NCBI RefSeq assembly: GCF_000526715.1
Contig: NZ_JAGP01000001.1
Coordinates: forward strand, 2,108,001-2,172,000
DNA length: 64,000 bases
Direction of reading: 5' to 3'
DNA from: Hydrogenovibrio kuenenii DSM 12350
GTDB taxonomy: Bacteria > Pseudomonadota > Gammaproteobacteria > Thiomicrospirales > Thiomicrospiraceae
The stretch's first letter is position 1; each line of letters starts with the position of its first letter. A model generated the notes under the pieces. The model was not told where the DNA came from, did no database searches, and saw nothing but the letters and a program-made list of their open reading frames with translations. Positions 37,198 through 46,611 of the stretch are shown here, in pieces. The translations under genes were made by a program, and so were the position numbers.

Positions 37198-37235
37198 ATG
37201 CGCTTCAATCAACCTCGTTGAAGCGCATCTTTTTA
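37198..37235 (+). terminator. rho-independent terminator after the b561 gene
   Basis: ATGCGCTTCAA (37198-37208) pairs perfectly with TTGAAGCGCAT (37218-37228) around a 9-base loop, followed by CTTTTTATTT. Confidence 0.92.
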
Positions 37236-37243
37236 TTTACAAC

Positions 37244-37262
37244 GCCCAAACTGGGTAGATTT
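37244..37262 (+). repeat. degenerate copy of the 19-bp dispersed repeat
   Basis: GCCCAAACTGGGTAGATTT-type sequence keeps the CCCA...CTGG...AGATTT skeleton with several changes. It lies just after the b561 terminator and before the GGDEF-EAL gene end. Confidence 0.4.
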
Positions 37263-37276
37263 CAAGTAGAGTTCCG

Positions 37277-39346
37277 CTAAGCTAATTGAGCAGGCCGTCC
37301 AAGCAGATAGCCTTGGAATAGATCCACCTCTTTATTTTCCAACCAACGTTTTTGAGCTTCGGTCTCGACACCTTCAATCAACACTTTCAGGTTCATAGCT
37401 TTCGACATAGCAATCATGGCTTTAACCATCTCCTGCGTTTCGTTCGAGGTTTCTATGTCGTTAACAAACTCACGGTCAATTTTCACAATATCAATTGGAA
37501 GTTTCTTCAATATCGCCAATGATGCATACCCAGTCCCAAAATCGTCCAACAGAATATGGCAACCTTCTTTCCTTAACTTCTGTAAGGCATCAATCGTCGC
37601 GCTTACATTGTGCATAATAGCGGTTTCAGTGACTTCAAAGTTGAATCTATTGATGGGAACCGACTTGTTATGTGAAATGGCACAGAGTTTTTCAACCAGT
37701 TTAGGGTTATCCAATTGCACAGCTGACAGGTTGATGCCAATCTTTATATTGTCATCCAATCTCTTTGCGTTAATGTCATCACACACTTTTTCAAACAGCG
37801 CAAACCCTAACTGAGAAATCAAACCATTTTGTTCCGCATATTCAATGAAATTAATAGGATAAATTAACTTACCATCATCGTTTTTTAGGCGTATCAACGC
37901 TTCATACTCCACAGGGGTTACAAAACTGTCTTTGCGAAAAATTGGTTGATAATGCATTTCAATATAACTTTTAGGCTTCTCTATCGCCTGCCAAATCAAA
38001 CGAGCCATTAAATTCATTTCTATGAGGTCTTGCTCATCTCTTTCTTCAAAGAGCTGGCAACTATTCCTACCCTGCTCCTTGGCGCGGCACATAGCCGAAT
38101 CTGCTCGACGCAATAATTCTTCGACATTATCGCCATGTTCCGGGTAGAAGGTTACGCCAATCGAGGCTGTCAAACGATGTATATGCTTACCACGAACATA
38201 GGGTTTGGATAGCCTTCTAACCAAACTTTCCGCCATTTCTTCGACGCTTCTATCACGAACAATTTGCGTCAAAACGATCACAAATTCATCCCCACCAAAT
38301 CGGCATGCCAAGTCCGGCTCTCGTATATAGGAAGAAATCCTTTTTGAGGCTTCTTGCAGTATCCAGTCACCTTCACTATGACCAAAATGATCATTCACAT
38401 ATTTGAACTTATCCAAATCTACGAACAACACGGCAACTTTTCCACCATTGTTTTTTTGTGATTCGATGATACTTGTTTCCAAATAGCGTGTGAGCAAGGT
38501 GCGGTTTGCCAGTCCGGTAAGTGAATCATAATAGGCCAGTCTATCAAGGCGTTTTTCATCGGCTTTTTTCGTACTCATGTCGGCCATAACACCAACATAA
38601 AATGGCTTACCGGAAAACTCATCAACAATTTTGGAAGCCTGCAACCAACCAGGATAAATGGTTCCGTTTTTTCGCCGACTCCATATTTCACCTCTCCAGC
38701 TCCCTTCATCATCCAGACTTTTCCATAAATTCTGGTAATAGTCATCATTATGAACACCGGAGCGGAATAAAGTAGGTCGCTGATTGATCACTTCCATTTG
38801 TGCATAGCCAGTAGTTACTGAAAATGCCCTATTCGCCTTAATGATTTTGCCTTGCTCATCCATTAAAAGTACACCATCTCCAATCTGGTCAATTAAGGCA
38901 TTTGCAAGGTGTAAAGAATGAATATTGGAAGATTCTTCGGTTAATGGGTTGAGATACACCAAACAATAAGATTCTTCAGAAGGGTCCAGCTTGAGCAACT
39001 GGCTATGCAAAGTGAAAAAACTGCCGTCATGCAGCTCGAATACATGGTTTTGATGAACCACTTGATGGCCGATGGATTCATCCCTTGTATTAAGGAATCT
39101 TATAAAAATTTCCGTGCTATCAGAGGACAACAAATCATGGAAGTGCCTGCCGACAATACTTTCTGACAAGCTTAAAAAATCACAAGCCGGCGTATTGATA
39201 AAAACAATTTTTCCATTGGGACATAGAAGAATGGCAGGTGTCAGACAAGACTCAAACAGGGCGTGATAGAACCTCAAGCTTTTAAACGGCTTCCTTTCCA
39301 AAACGTTACTTGCAGTAAAATTCGTTCTTTTTTGTTGGCTCACCAT
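37277..39346 (-). CDS. PAS-PAS-GGDEF-EAL c-di-GMP signalling protein
   Basis: 689 residues, cytosolic. Two PAS-like domains (about 25-130 and 150-265) precede a diguanylate cyclase domain with intact CRFGGDEFVIVL and a phosphodiesterase domain with YEALIRL, DDFGTGYASL and KIDREFV. Both catalytic domains therefore look competent. No membrane helix is seen, so the PAS domains probably sense an internal cue. Monocistronic. Confidence 0.95.
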   Translation of the reverse strand: MVSQQKRTNFTASNVLERKPFKSLRFYHALFESCLTPAILLCPNGKIVFINTPACDFLSLSESIVGRHFHDLLSSDSTEIFIRFLNTRDESIGHQVVHQNHVFELHDGSFFTLHSQLLKLDPSEESYCLVYLNPLTEESSNIHSLHLANALIDQIGDGVLLMDEQGKIIKANRAFSVTTGYAQMEVINQRPTLFRSGVHNDDYYQNLWKSLDDEGSWRGEIWSRRKNGTIYPGWLQASKIVDEFSGKPFYVGVMADMSTKKADEKRLDRLAYYDSLTGLANRTLLTRYLETSIIESQKNNGGKVAVLFVDLDKFKYVNDHFGHSEGDWILQEASKRISSYIREPDLACRFGGDEFVIVLTQIVRDRSVEEMAESLVRRLSKPYVRGKHIHRLTASIGVTFYPEHGDNVEELLRRADSAMCRAKEQGRNSCQLFEERDEQDLIEMNLMARLIWQAIEKPKSYIEMHYQPIFRKDSFVTPVEYEALIRLKNDDGKLIYPINFIEYAEQNGLISQLGFALFEKVCDDINAKRLDDNIKIGINLSAVQLDNPKLVEKLCAISHNKSVPINRFNFEVTETAIMHNVSATIDALQKLRKEGCHILLDDFGTGYASLAILKKLPIDIVKIDREFVNDIETSNETQEMVKAMIAMSKAMNLKVLIEGVETEAQKRWLENKEVDLFQGYLLGRPAQLA

Positions 39347-39580
39347 AACTAATCCTTATTATGGGCATCCTATTAGATCTAGCTAGCGTCAAAATATATG
39401 AATTTATAACTTTAAACACCCTTAACCACTCGCTCAGGTCATTTTCAGGTGTTTCACATTAATCTTCTGCAGAATTCCTTCCTTTAGAAGAACATATTAC
39501 AATCTACATAAATAAAATTTATCTATCTATATAAATAAAACTAAATTATTTTAAACAAAACGTATGTATTTTTACTTAAA

Positions 39581-39644
39581 CCTACCCATAGGTAGGCGAT
39601 TAAAATTCATTCTAGCATAAACATACCTACTAATAGGTATGTTT
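39581..39644. promoter_or_regulatory. two palindromes before the XRE-type regulator
   Basis: The 312-base AT-rich gap 39347-39658 holds two symmetric elements. CCTACC/GGTAGG is at 39581-39596 and AAACATACCTA/TAGGTATGTTT is at 39619-39644. Both share an ACCTA...TAGGT core. The second ends 14 bases before the start codon. They look like operators for autoregulation. Confidence 0.6.
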
Positions 39645-39658
39645 TATTGTGAGACTTT

Positions 39659-39958
39659 ATGAATCAAAAAAATAAAAAACAAAAGAAAGAATGGATTCGC
39701 AATGTGTATCTTCAGATTGGGCAAAACGTCAAAAGGTATCGTACAGAAAAAGGATTTTCTCAAGTTACGCTAGCACATGCATTAGGACATGATTCTGTCG
39801 GCGTAATATCAACAGCTGAACTTTGCTTAAACGGCAAACATTTCAATATTGAACATTTAACAAAAATCGCCTGTGTTTTGGAGATTGATATTTGCTGCCT
39901 TTTCGAAGGGGTAAACGAACTCGCCGACGCTCAAAAGAAAGCATCAACAGATTGCTGA
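39659..39958 (+). CDS. XRE-family helix-turn-helix protein
   Basis: 99 residues. A basic N-terminus (NQKNKKQKKEW) precedes a Cro/C1-type HTH: GQNVKRYRTEKGFSQVTLAHALG through IEHLTKIACVLEIDICCLFEG. It probably binds the paired palindromes just upstream. There is no partner gene on the same strand. Likely an autoregulated small regulator, possibly of phage or plasmid ancestry. Confidence 0.85.
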   Translation: MNQKNKKQKKEWIRNVYLQIGQNVKRYRTEKGFSQVTLAHALGHDSVGVISTAELCLNGKHFNIEHLTKIACVLEIDICCLFEGVNELADAQKKASTDC

Positions 39959-39978
39959 CCCAGTCAGGCAGGTTTTTT
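39959..39978 (+). repeat. degenerate copy of the 19-bp dispersed repeat
   Basis: CCCAGTCAGGCAGGTTTTTT directly after the XRE gene stop keeps CCCAG, GGCAG and the T-run. It might equally be a simple T-rich gene end. Confidence 0.35.
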
Positions 39979-40191
39979 GTATCCTGGGTACAAATGATCA
40001 TTACCACAAAGGACTTCCAGCTCCCAAACAGCTTTTGAAGAGCGTCTCCGTTCAAATATTTATTATTCGGACAATGATAATTCTAGGTCTACTACTCTTT
40101 ATTTATACTCTCGCTGATTTCTGCCACCCTATTCCCAAGAGGTTCAGTAATGTGACTAGCCACCTTGGCTTCGCAGACGATGATCTGATGT

Positions 40192-40872
40192 TTAGGGCAA
40201 CGACTGCGTTTTCAGTTTGTTTTGAGTGAATTCATAAAGCATAGGTGTGCCTGTCGGGATTTCCAACTGCAGAACATCATCTTTAGACAGGTTTTCGATG
40301 TGCATCACAATCGAACGCAAGCTGTTACCGTGCGCAGACACCAGTACATTTTTGTTCTCAGCCAATAGCGGCATCACGCTTTCTACAAAAAAAGGAATAG
40401 TGCGCTCCGCAGTCTCTTTTAAACATTCACCATTCGGTGGCGGCACATCATAACTTCTTCGCCAGATATGCACCTGCTCATCCCCGAACTCTTCCGCCAC
40501 TTGCGCTTTGTTTCGCCCTTGTAACCCACCGTAATAGCGTTCGTTCAAATGCCAGTTGTGATACACAGGCAACACATTCGCCAGCGTTTCCTCGCTGTAA
40601 ATACCGGTTTTGTCCTTCATCTCCGGGTCGTCATGCAACACCACCGGGGTTTTCTCGCTATGCGATTGCACCAACGCAATCATCGCGGTTTCCATCGCGC
40701 GAATCTGCATAGAGCTGAACACCACATCAAACTCAATACCCGCGATTTTCTGCCCAGCGGCTTCCGCCTCCTTGATGCCGTTTTGCGACAAAGGCACATC
40801 CACCCAACCGGTAAAGATATTCTTCAGATTCCACACGGACTCACCGTGCCGCAATAAAACTAGCTTTGACAT
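40192..40872 (-). CDS. gpmA: 2,3-bisphosphoglycerate-dependent phosphoglycerate mutase
   Basis: Glycolytic enzyme of 226 residues with the phospho-histidine motif LVLLRHGESVWN, ERYYGGLQGRNK, and SAHGNSLR carrying the second catalytic His. The start at ATG 40872 has GAGG about 8 bases upstream; the in-frame codons before it lack support. The C-terminal tail is short but complete through GTPMLYEF. Confidence 0.96.
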   Translation of the reverse strand: MSKLVLLRHGESVWNLKNIFTGWVDVPLSQNGIKEAEAAGQKIAGIEFDVVFSSMQIRAMETAMIALVQSHSEKTPVVLHDDPEMKDKTGIYSEETLANVLPVYHNWHLNERYYGGLQGRNKAQVAEEFGDEQVHIWRRSYDVPPPNGECLKETAERTIPFFVESVMPLLAENKNVLVSAHGNSLRSIVMHIENLSKDDVLQLEIPTGTPMLYEFTQNKLKTQSLP

Positions 40873-41094
40873 CACGCACCTCAAACAAAGGAAGATAGAG
40901 TTTTATCATAATAATTTTGGTGATTGTTTTGTATGGAAGAAGTCGTGAGATGAATGTTTACGACACATAAAACACCTTTCCTGAACGAACTATATAAACA
41001 TGACGGCACGAAACTCCCTACAACATCTTAGCGAGGTGTAAACCTTGTATCTTCCAATCCACCCTTTGTTAGAAAATATTTAACTACTCATTTA

Positions 41095-41131
41095 CAGTAA
41101 ATAATTATCGTATTACAATAATTTTTTACTG
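41095..41131. promoter_or_regulatory. inverted repeat before the DUF2975/HTH pair
   Basis: CAGTAAATAATTAT (41095-41108) and ATAATTTTTTACTG (41118-41131) are complementary at 13 of 14 positions. They lie about 50 bases before the DUF2975 gene, and are a likely operator of the small HTH protein encoded in the same unit. The rest of the gap 40873-41182 shows nothing else I can name. Confidence 0.55.
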
Positions 41132-41182
41132 CAATTCAATTTTAAACATTTGGTACTCTAATGCTATATGAGGATTTCTTAA

Positions 41183-41728
41183 ATGAATCAAAATATTAAT
41201 AAAATTAAAAAACTCAGTTCCACACTTCGTTTACTTGTAAGGTTTTTGATTGTTGCCATTCCTTCTTATTATTTAATCTATTGGGTTTTTATCAATCAGC
41301 TTCCAACGACTCTTATTAGCGTTAATACAGAACCTAAGATGATTTTGGAATATCCTTTAGAAGTAAAATTTCAAATAATCGGTTTCCTGTTTGCCTTACC
41401 AGTCTTACTGTCGTTGCTATACGGCTTGGTAAATGTCGACAAACTATTCATTTTTTACCAAAAGGGCGTAGTTTTTTCATATGACCAAGTTAGACTTTTT
41501 AAAAACATTTCAAAAGCTTTAATTTTTTGGGTAGTGGCTTCCACTATTTATCAATCCGCTAAAAGCGTTTTATTTACTTTACATAATCCTCCTGGGGAAA
41601 GAATGATAACTATTGGATTTGGCTCGGCAGAAGTCATGATTTTAGTTGTTGCGGCATTGGCTATTTTAGTTGCTTGGACTGTCGAAGAAGGACAGCATTT
41701 GTCAGAAGAACAAAAATATACGATTTAA
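41183..41728 (+). CDS. DUF2975 membrane protein
   Basis: 181 residues with four hydrophobic segments (about 15-37, 65-85, 105-125, 147-165). The layout and the FQKGVVFSYDQVRLFKNISKAL-like middle segment fit DUF2975. Function unknown. It is typically paired with a tiny YozG-like HTH gene, as here, with the HTH gene 10 bases downstream. Confidence 0.85.
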   Translation: MNQNINKIKKLSSTLRLLVRFLIVAIPSYYLIYWVFINQLPTTLISVNTEPKMILEYPLEVKFQIIGFLFALPVLLSLLYGLVNVDKLFIFYQKGVVFSYDQVRLFKNISKALIFWVVASTIYQSAKSVLFTLHNPPGERMITIGFGSAEVMILVVAALAILVAWTVEEGQHLSEEQKYTI

Positions 41729-41738
41729 GGATTAATAC

Positions 41739-41945
41739 ATGGCAATTATTGTAAATTTGGATGTTGTTTTGGCAAAAAACAAAATGAGATCAAACGATTT
41801 AGCAAAGCTGATTGGAATTACTGAACAAAATTTGTCCATCCTAAAAACTGGAAAAGCTAAGGCAATAAAATTGACTACCTTGAATTCCATTTGCAAGCAT
41901 TTAAATTGTCAACCTGGCGATTTATTAGAGTTTAAGGAAGATTAG
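41739..41945 (+). CDS. small Cro/C1-type (YozG-like) HTH regulator
   Basis: 68 residues, almost entirely the HTH: VNLDVVLAKNKMRSNDLAKLIGITEQNLSILKTGKAKAI and LNSICKHLNCQPGDLLEF. It is co-transcribed with the DUF2975 gene. A self-regulating pair is the usual interpretation. A hairpin terminator follows. Confidence 0.92.
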   Translation: MAIIVNLDVVLAKNKMRSNDLAKLIGITEQNLSILKTGKAKAIKLTTLNSICKHLNCQPGDLLEFKED

Positions 41946-41963
41946 GTTTAAATAACTGGATAT

Positions 41964-41996
41964 AAAAAACCGCCAGACCCAACCTGGCAGTTTTTT
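41964..41996. terminator. bidirectional terminator resembling a repeat pair
   Basis: AAAAAACCGCCAG (41964-41976) pairs with CTGGCAGTTTTTT (41984-41996) with one mismatch and a 7-base loop. It serves the HTH gene and metE, which converge here. The right arm with its preceding ACCCAAC strongly recalls the dispersed 19-bp repeat, like the hairpin at 13563-13612. Confidence 0.85.
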
Positions 41997-42012
41997 CAGC
42001 ATTTAGAATGAA

Positions 42013-44358
42013 TTAGGCGCTTTGAACTTTTTCTTCAAACTGCTTTCTTAAAACCCTCGCGGCTTCAACCATATTGGCAAGCGCGGGTTCGGTTTCTTTC
42101 CAGCTGCGGGTTTTGAGGCCGCAGTCCGGGTTCACCCAGAGTCTTTCCGCGGGAATATTCTTAGCCGCCTTTTGAATCAAATCCACCATCTGCTCAACCG
42201 TTGGGATATTCGGTGAGTGGATGTCGTAAACCCCCGGCCCGATTTCATTCGGATATTGGAAATCGACGAAGGCATCCAACAGTTTCATTTGCGACTTGGA
42301 CGTTTCAATGGTGATGACATCGGCATCCATTTTCGCCACGGCTTCGATAATGTCATTGAACTCGGAATAACACATATGGGTATGGATTTGCGTGTCGTTC
42401 TGCACCCCGGAAGTGGTGAGGCGGAAGCTGTTGACCGCCCAATAGAGATAATCCTCCCAATCGGAACGCTTCAACGGCAAGCCTTCACGCAATGCGGCTT
42501 CGTCAATTTGAATCATGTGAATGCCGGCGGCTTCCAAGTCCAGCACTTCATCTCTGAGAGCCAAGGCAATCTGATTGCAGGTGGTTTCACGGGTTTGATC
42601 GTTACGCACGAACGACCATTGCAACATAGTCACCGCACCGGTCAGCATACCTTTCATAATCTTGTCGGTCTGGCTTTGTGCATAGGTTGACCAGTTGACC
42701 GTCATCGGCAATGGACGCGAGACATCCCCGAAAATAATCGGTGGTTTAACACAACGCGAACCATAGGACTGCACCCAACCGTACTGGGTAAAGGCATAGC
42801 CGTCCAACTGCTCGCCGAAGTATTCGACCATGTCGTTGCGCTCGGGTTCGCCATGCACAAATACATCAATACCGATGCGTTCCTGACGCTCGCAGACATC
42901 GCGAATTTCCGCCTGCATGGCTTCAATATAATCCAACTCATCCAGCTCACCGTTTTTGAACTTGCGTCTGGCCTGACGGATTTCCTGCGTTTGCGGGAAG
43001 GAACCAATGGTAGTGGTCGGGAACAAAGGCAGATTGAATTTGGTTTTCTGCAACTTAGCCCGGACAGCATAAGGTTCGTCTCGGGTCAGCGAGATTTCAT
43101 CCAACTTGGCAAGGCGAGTTTGCACCTCGGCATTATGAATCAGCTTGGAATTGGCTTTGGCTGCCAATGCTTGTCGATTATCTTCTAATGCTTTTTTATC
43201 TGCCTTGCCATGCAACGCATCATTCAGCAGTTTGACTTCACCGAGTTTCTGTTTGGCGAATGACAGGTAGTTTTTCAACTCGGGATTGAGCTTGGTTTCC
43301 ACTTCGAGATTGACCGGCACGTGCAACAGCGAACAACTCGGCGCTATCCATAGGTTATCGCCAAACTTGGCTTTGACGTCTTGAAGCTGTTCGATAGCAT
43401 CGGTGATGTCGGTTTTCCAAATATTACGCCCGTCCACCAGACCAATAGACAAAACCTTGTCTGCCGGGTACCGCTCAACCAAGTCATCCAACTGCTTGGC
43501 GCCACGCAAACCGTCATAATGCAGCCCCGAAACAGGTAACTGACATGCCAAATCAAGATTGTCCCCCAGGGTTTCAAAATAGGTTGCCAAAAGCAGTTTG
43601 ACCGGAGATTGCGCCAGTGTTTGATAAGCGTCTTTAAAGGCGTTTTGCCACTCGGCTTCCAGCTCCAGCACCAAAATCGGTTCGTCGATTTGTACCCACT
43701 CAACACCCTGCTCCGCCAAGCGTTGCAAGATTTGCCTATAGACTTCCAACAACGCAGGCAAACGACTGAGCTTAGGAATAGCCGTGCCTTTGTTTTCTGC
43801 CAGATACAAATAGGTCACGGGACCAACCAACACCGGTTTGAAATCAATATTGTTTCCATCCTGCTTTAGGGTCAATGCCTCCGCCACTTCATCGAAAAGA
43901 CGTGTGTCTGTAATGGCGAACTCTGTGTCGTCTTCCAACTCCGGCACAATGTAGTGGTAGTTGGTGTCGAACCATTTTTTCATCGCTCCGGCGTAATCGG
44001 CTTTAGACTGTGTTTCACAACCATGTCCTGCACAACAACCATGCCTATCATCAGAAGGCGCACGGCCACGCGCCATACGAAACGCAACTTCCACATCGAA
44101 ATCTTCTTGACGGAAACGCTTTGGAATCACACCCAGCAACGTACTCATGTTCAACACTTGATCGTAGTAGGCGAAATCATTGACTGGTATCAGCTCCACC
44201 CCGGCTTTGATTTGCGTTTGAAAATTCTGATAACGAATTTCTCTAGCTTGCGCTTCGAGATCCGCTAAACTTTTTTCGCCCTTCCAATAGGCTTCTAGCG
44301 TAAATTTCAATTCACGAAAATCGCCGATACGTGGGTAGCCAAGATTGTGTAATGCCAT
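42013..44358 (-). CDS. metE: cobalamin-independent methionine synthase
   Basis: Transfers methyl from methyltetrahydrofolate to homocysteine. It has 781 residues from ATG 44358, which has AAGGAG upstream. Zinc ligands are present in [11 protein letters not shown] and [10 protein letters not shown], and the N-terminal [13 protein letters not shown] is typical. A Cys-rich loop HGCCAGHGC (residues 106-114, nt 44017-44043) is inserted before [15 protein letters not shown]; it is not a feature I know in E. coli MetE. Divergent from metR with two MetR-type boxes between. Confidence 0.97.
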   Translation of the reverse strand: MALHNLGYPRIGDFRELKFTLEAYWKGEKSLADLEAQAREIRYQNFQTQIKAGVELIPVNDFAYYDQVLNMSTLLGVIPKRFRQEDFDVEVAFRMARGRAPSDDRHGCCAGHGCETQSKADYAGAMKKWFDTNYHYIVPELEDDTEFAITDTRLFDEVAEALTLKQDGNNIDFKPVLVGPVTYLYLAENKGTAIPKLSRLPALLEVYRQILQRLAEQGVEWVQIDEPILVLELEAEWQNAFKDAYQTLAQSPVKLLLATYFETLGDNLDLACQLPVSGLHYDGLRGAKQLDDLVERYPADKVLSIGLVDGRNIWKTDITDAIEQLQDVKAKFGDNLWIAPSCSLLHVPVNLEVETKLNPELKNYLSFAKQKLGEVKLLNDALHGKADKKALEDNRQALAAKANSKLIHNAEVQTRLAKLDEISLTRDEPYAVRAKLQKTKFNLPLFPTTTIGSFPQTQEIRQARRKFKNGELDELDYIEAMQAEIRDVCERQERIGIDVFVHGEPERNDMVEYFGEQLDGYAFTQYGWVQSYGSRCVKPPIIFGDVSRPLPMTVNWSTYAQSQTDKIMKGMLTGAVTMLQWSFVRNDQTRETTCNQIALALRDEVLDLEAAGIHMIQIDEAALREGLPLKRSDWEDYLYWAVNSFRLTTSGVQNDTQIHTHMCYSEFNDIIEAVAKMDADVITIETSKSQMKLLDAFVDFQYPNEIGPGVYDIHSPNIPTVEQMVDLIQKAAKNIPAERLWVNPDCGLKTRSWKETEPALANMVEAARVLRKQFEEKVQSA

Positions 44359-44430
44359 GATGTTTGTCTCCTTAAATGGTTTGCTTGATGCACGACTCGC
44401 ATAGTAAGCTTGGACAAACATGAAAACAAA

Positions 44431-44464
44431 CGAATAAAATTCACATAAACATGAAAATAATTCA
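44431..44464. promoter_or_regulatory. paired MetR-type boxes between metE and metR
   Basis: TGAAAATAATTCA (44452-44464) matches the MetR consensus TGAA-N5-TTCA exactly. CGAATAAAATTCA (44431-44443) matches all but one base. The two are 21 bases apart, about two helical turns, suiting a LysR-type tetramer that controls both genes. Confidence 0.7.
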
Positions 44465-44475
44465 TAATACTGCTC

Positions 44476-45387
44476 ATGTTAGAAATCAAACACCTCAAAA
44501 CCATCCTGTCACTGGCGGAAACGCATTCGGTGAATATCAGTGCGCAGCAGTTACACATGACGCAGTCAGCACTGTCGCATCAAATAAAACTGCTGGAGTC
44601 GCAACTGGGGCAAAACCTGTTCGAGCGAAAATCCAACCCGATTCGTTTTACCCCTGCTGGTGAAACCCTGCTGGCTTGCGCCAAAGAAGTGCTACCGAAA
44701 ATCCAGCACACCGAGCAGGTGCTGACGGCAATGGAACAAGGCAACCTTGGACGCTTATTAATTGGGGTCGATTGCCATACCTGTTTCGACTGGCTACTGC
44801 CTTTGGTGCAAAGCTACCAGGAGAAATGGCAGGGCGTGGACCTGGATATTTTGAACGTGTTCGGCAACAATCCGGAGCTAAGTGGTGAGTTGACCCTTGC
44901 CAAGCTGGATAATCAGGAGTTGGATTTGGTCATCACTTCCGACCCTGAGTCTTCAGAAGACAGAGTTTTTACCCCGTTGTTCAGCTATGAGCAGGTTTGC
45001 GTGTTTTCTCCGCAACATGCTTTTGCACAAAAAGACGTTTTACTGCCGAAGGACTTCAAAGATCAAACCCTGATTGTCTATCCGGTAGATAAACAGAAAC
45101 TCGATTTTTTCCGTCGTTTCTTAAACCCTGCGAATATCAAGCCGAAGGAAATCCGCCACTCACAACTCACGGTGATGATGTTGCAGAATGTCGCTTTGAA
45201 TCGCGGCGTGTGCATTTTGCCGAAATGGCTTATCAAAACCTTACCAGAGTTCAGTCACCTGCCGACCAAACCGCTCGGTAAAGAAGGCTTGTGGTCAACG
45301 CTTTACGTCGCTACTCGCCAAAGCGAACAGAAACGGCCTTACATAGAAGACTTTATCCACTTGATAGCGGATAATATGAACCCTTAA
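44476..45387 (+). CDS. metR: LysR-type regulator of methionine synthesis
   Basis: 303 residues. The N-terminal winged HTH reads [31 protein letters not shown]. The effector domain has [17 protein letters not shown], typical of MetR, whose co-inducer is homocysteine. Its divergence from metE and the intergenic boxes support the name. Confidence 0.93.
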   Translation: MLEIKHLKTILSLAETHSVNISAQQLHMTQSALSHQIKLLESQLGQNLFERKSNPIRFTPAGETLLACAKEVLPKIQHTEQVLTAMEQGNLGRLLIGVDCHTCFDWLLPLVQSYQEKWQGVDLDILNVFGNNPELSGELTLAKLDNQELDLVITSDPESSEDRVFTPLFSYEQVCVFSPQHAFAQKDVLLPKDFKDQTLIVYPVDKQKLDFFRRFLNPANIKPKEIRHSQLTVMMLQNVALNRGVCILPKWLIKTLPEFSHLPTKPLGKEGLWSTLYVATRQSEQKRPYIEDFIHLIADNMNP

Positions 45388-45405
45388 CTTTTACATACTT
45401 TGAAC

Positions 45406-46272
45406 ATGAACGCGACCCTTGCCCTGATTTCGGAAACCGACCCTGCATTGAACACGGCCTTGCAAGCGCTGACGCAAGCGCTCGATTTGCCCTTACTAGA
45501 CCGGGAATCGGCACTGAAAAAACACACCAATATCAGCAATTACGACTTTCTGTTGGGTTGGTTAAACACAAATGAAAATGTTCTCCCCCCCAGGCTGGCA
45601 CTTTTTTCCAAAAAAACCGGCCCTGTTTTTATCGACTTTTTAGGGGGCAAAAAGAATCATCGCCGTCAATTCGGTGGAGGCAAAGGTCAACCACTTGCCA
45701 GAGCCGTTGGTGCTTCGGCAGAACATCCGCCAAAACTGATTGATGCGACAGCGGGCATGGGGGGAGATGCCTTTGTGTTTGCGACACTTGGTTGTGACGT
45801 ATTGATGATTGAACGCTCACCAGTTATCGCCGCACTATTACAAGATGCCTTAAATAGAGCAAAAACCGAACTTAAATTGGAACACGAAGGTCAAACAACG
45901 AGATTCGATGCGGAAGAGCGTACATTTTTAGAAGAAACCATTGAGCATATGAGTTTGGTGAATGCTGATGCGGCTGATTTTCTCAATAATGAAAAACCTG
46001 ATGCTGATGTTATTTATCTCGACCCGATGTACCCAGAAAAAAAGAAAAAGGCGGCGACCAATAAAGAAATGACCGCATTACAGGGATTAGTTGGCCCAGA
46101 CATGGACTCTAGCAATCTACTGGAAGCGGCATTGCAAGTGGCGAAAAAACGAGTAGTAGTGAAACGCCCAACCAAAGCCGAACCGATTCAACTTGCGGAT
46201 GGTCGATTGCCTTCTGCCAACATCCAAAGCCCAAACACTCGTTATGACCTTTACACGCTAAGTCGCCTCTAA
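45406..46272 (+). CDS. rsmJ: 16S rRNA (guanine-1516-N2)-methyltransferase
   Basis: About 288 residues. FIDFLGGKKNHRRQFGGGKGQPLARAVG, motif I LIDATAGMGGDAFV and the catalytic-type IYLDPMYPEKKKKAA followed by RVVVKRP are hallmarks of RsmJ. The start is ATG 45406; a TTG lies 6 bases upstream in frame. A degenerate repeat-like stretch (45588-45606) falls in its N-terminal part. Confidence 0.94.
   Translation: MNATLALISETDPALNTALQALTQALDLPLLDRESALKKHTNISNYDFLLGWLNTNENVLPPRLALFSKKTGPVFIDFLGGKKNHRRQFGGGKGQPLARAVGASAEHPPKLIDATAGMGGDAFVFATLGCDVLMIERSPVIAALLQDALNRAKTELKLEHEGQTTRFDAEERTFLEETIEHMSLVNADAADFLNNEKPDADVIYLDPMYPEKKKKAATNKEMTALQGLVGPDMDSSNLLEAALQVAKKRVVVKRPTKAEPIQLADGRLPSANIQSPNTRYDLYTLSRL
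45588..45606 (+). repeat. degenerate copy of the 19-bp dispersed repeat inside rsmJ
   Basis: CCCCAGGCTGGCACTTTTT matches 16 of 19 consensus bases, sense to rsmJ, encoding PRLALF. The protein aligns well with the family here without an obvious insertion, so chance similarity is possible. Confidence 0.4.
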
Positions 46273-46507
46273 AACCACCTAAAACCTAAACAAAACGCGA
46301 CAACCCTGAATTTCAATTAGGGAAAAATCTTTATATTTCTTGCACTTATTAGTAATTCTATCCACCTTGATACAAATAATTTATAGCTAATATTACAAGC
46401 AACTTATATAAAAAATATTTGGCTAAAATTTTCTATAAAACCTTGTTAAATCAATTGGTTGAAATAAATTATTTTTAAAAATTTAATGCATTCTTCACAC
46501 AAAATGC

Positions 46508-46591
46508 TAGAATACTGCTCCCTTCCCCCTCCACCCTACTATTGAACCTACTGTCTTCTACCCATAAAATTGAAAGGTTGATGCAGATCAA
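46508..46591 (+). promoter_or_regulatory. extended -10 and perfect FNR box before the DUF4395 gene
   Basis: In the 339-base AT-rich gap 46273-46611, TGCTAGAAT (46505-46513) looks like an extended -10. TTGATGCAGATCAA (46578-46591) is a perfect FNR-type palindrome 20 bases before the start codon. If that -10 is used, the box lies downstream of the transcription start, a repressor position. No gene is seen in the gap. Confidence 0.6.
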
Positions 46592-46611
46592 AAAAACAAT
46601 GGAGTTTTCCT

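Noticed and set aside
40035-40229. 64-codon plus-strand frame overlapping the gpmA 3' end
   Set aside because: No ribosome site, no recognised features, and it runs into gpmA in antisense.
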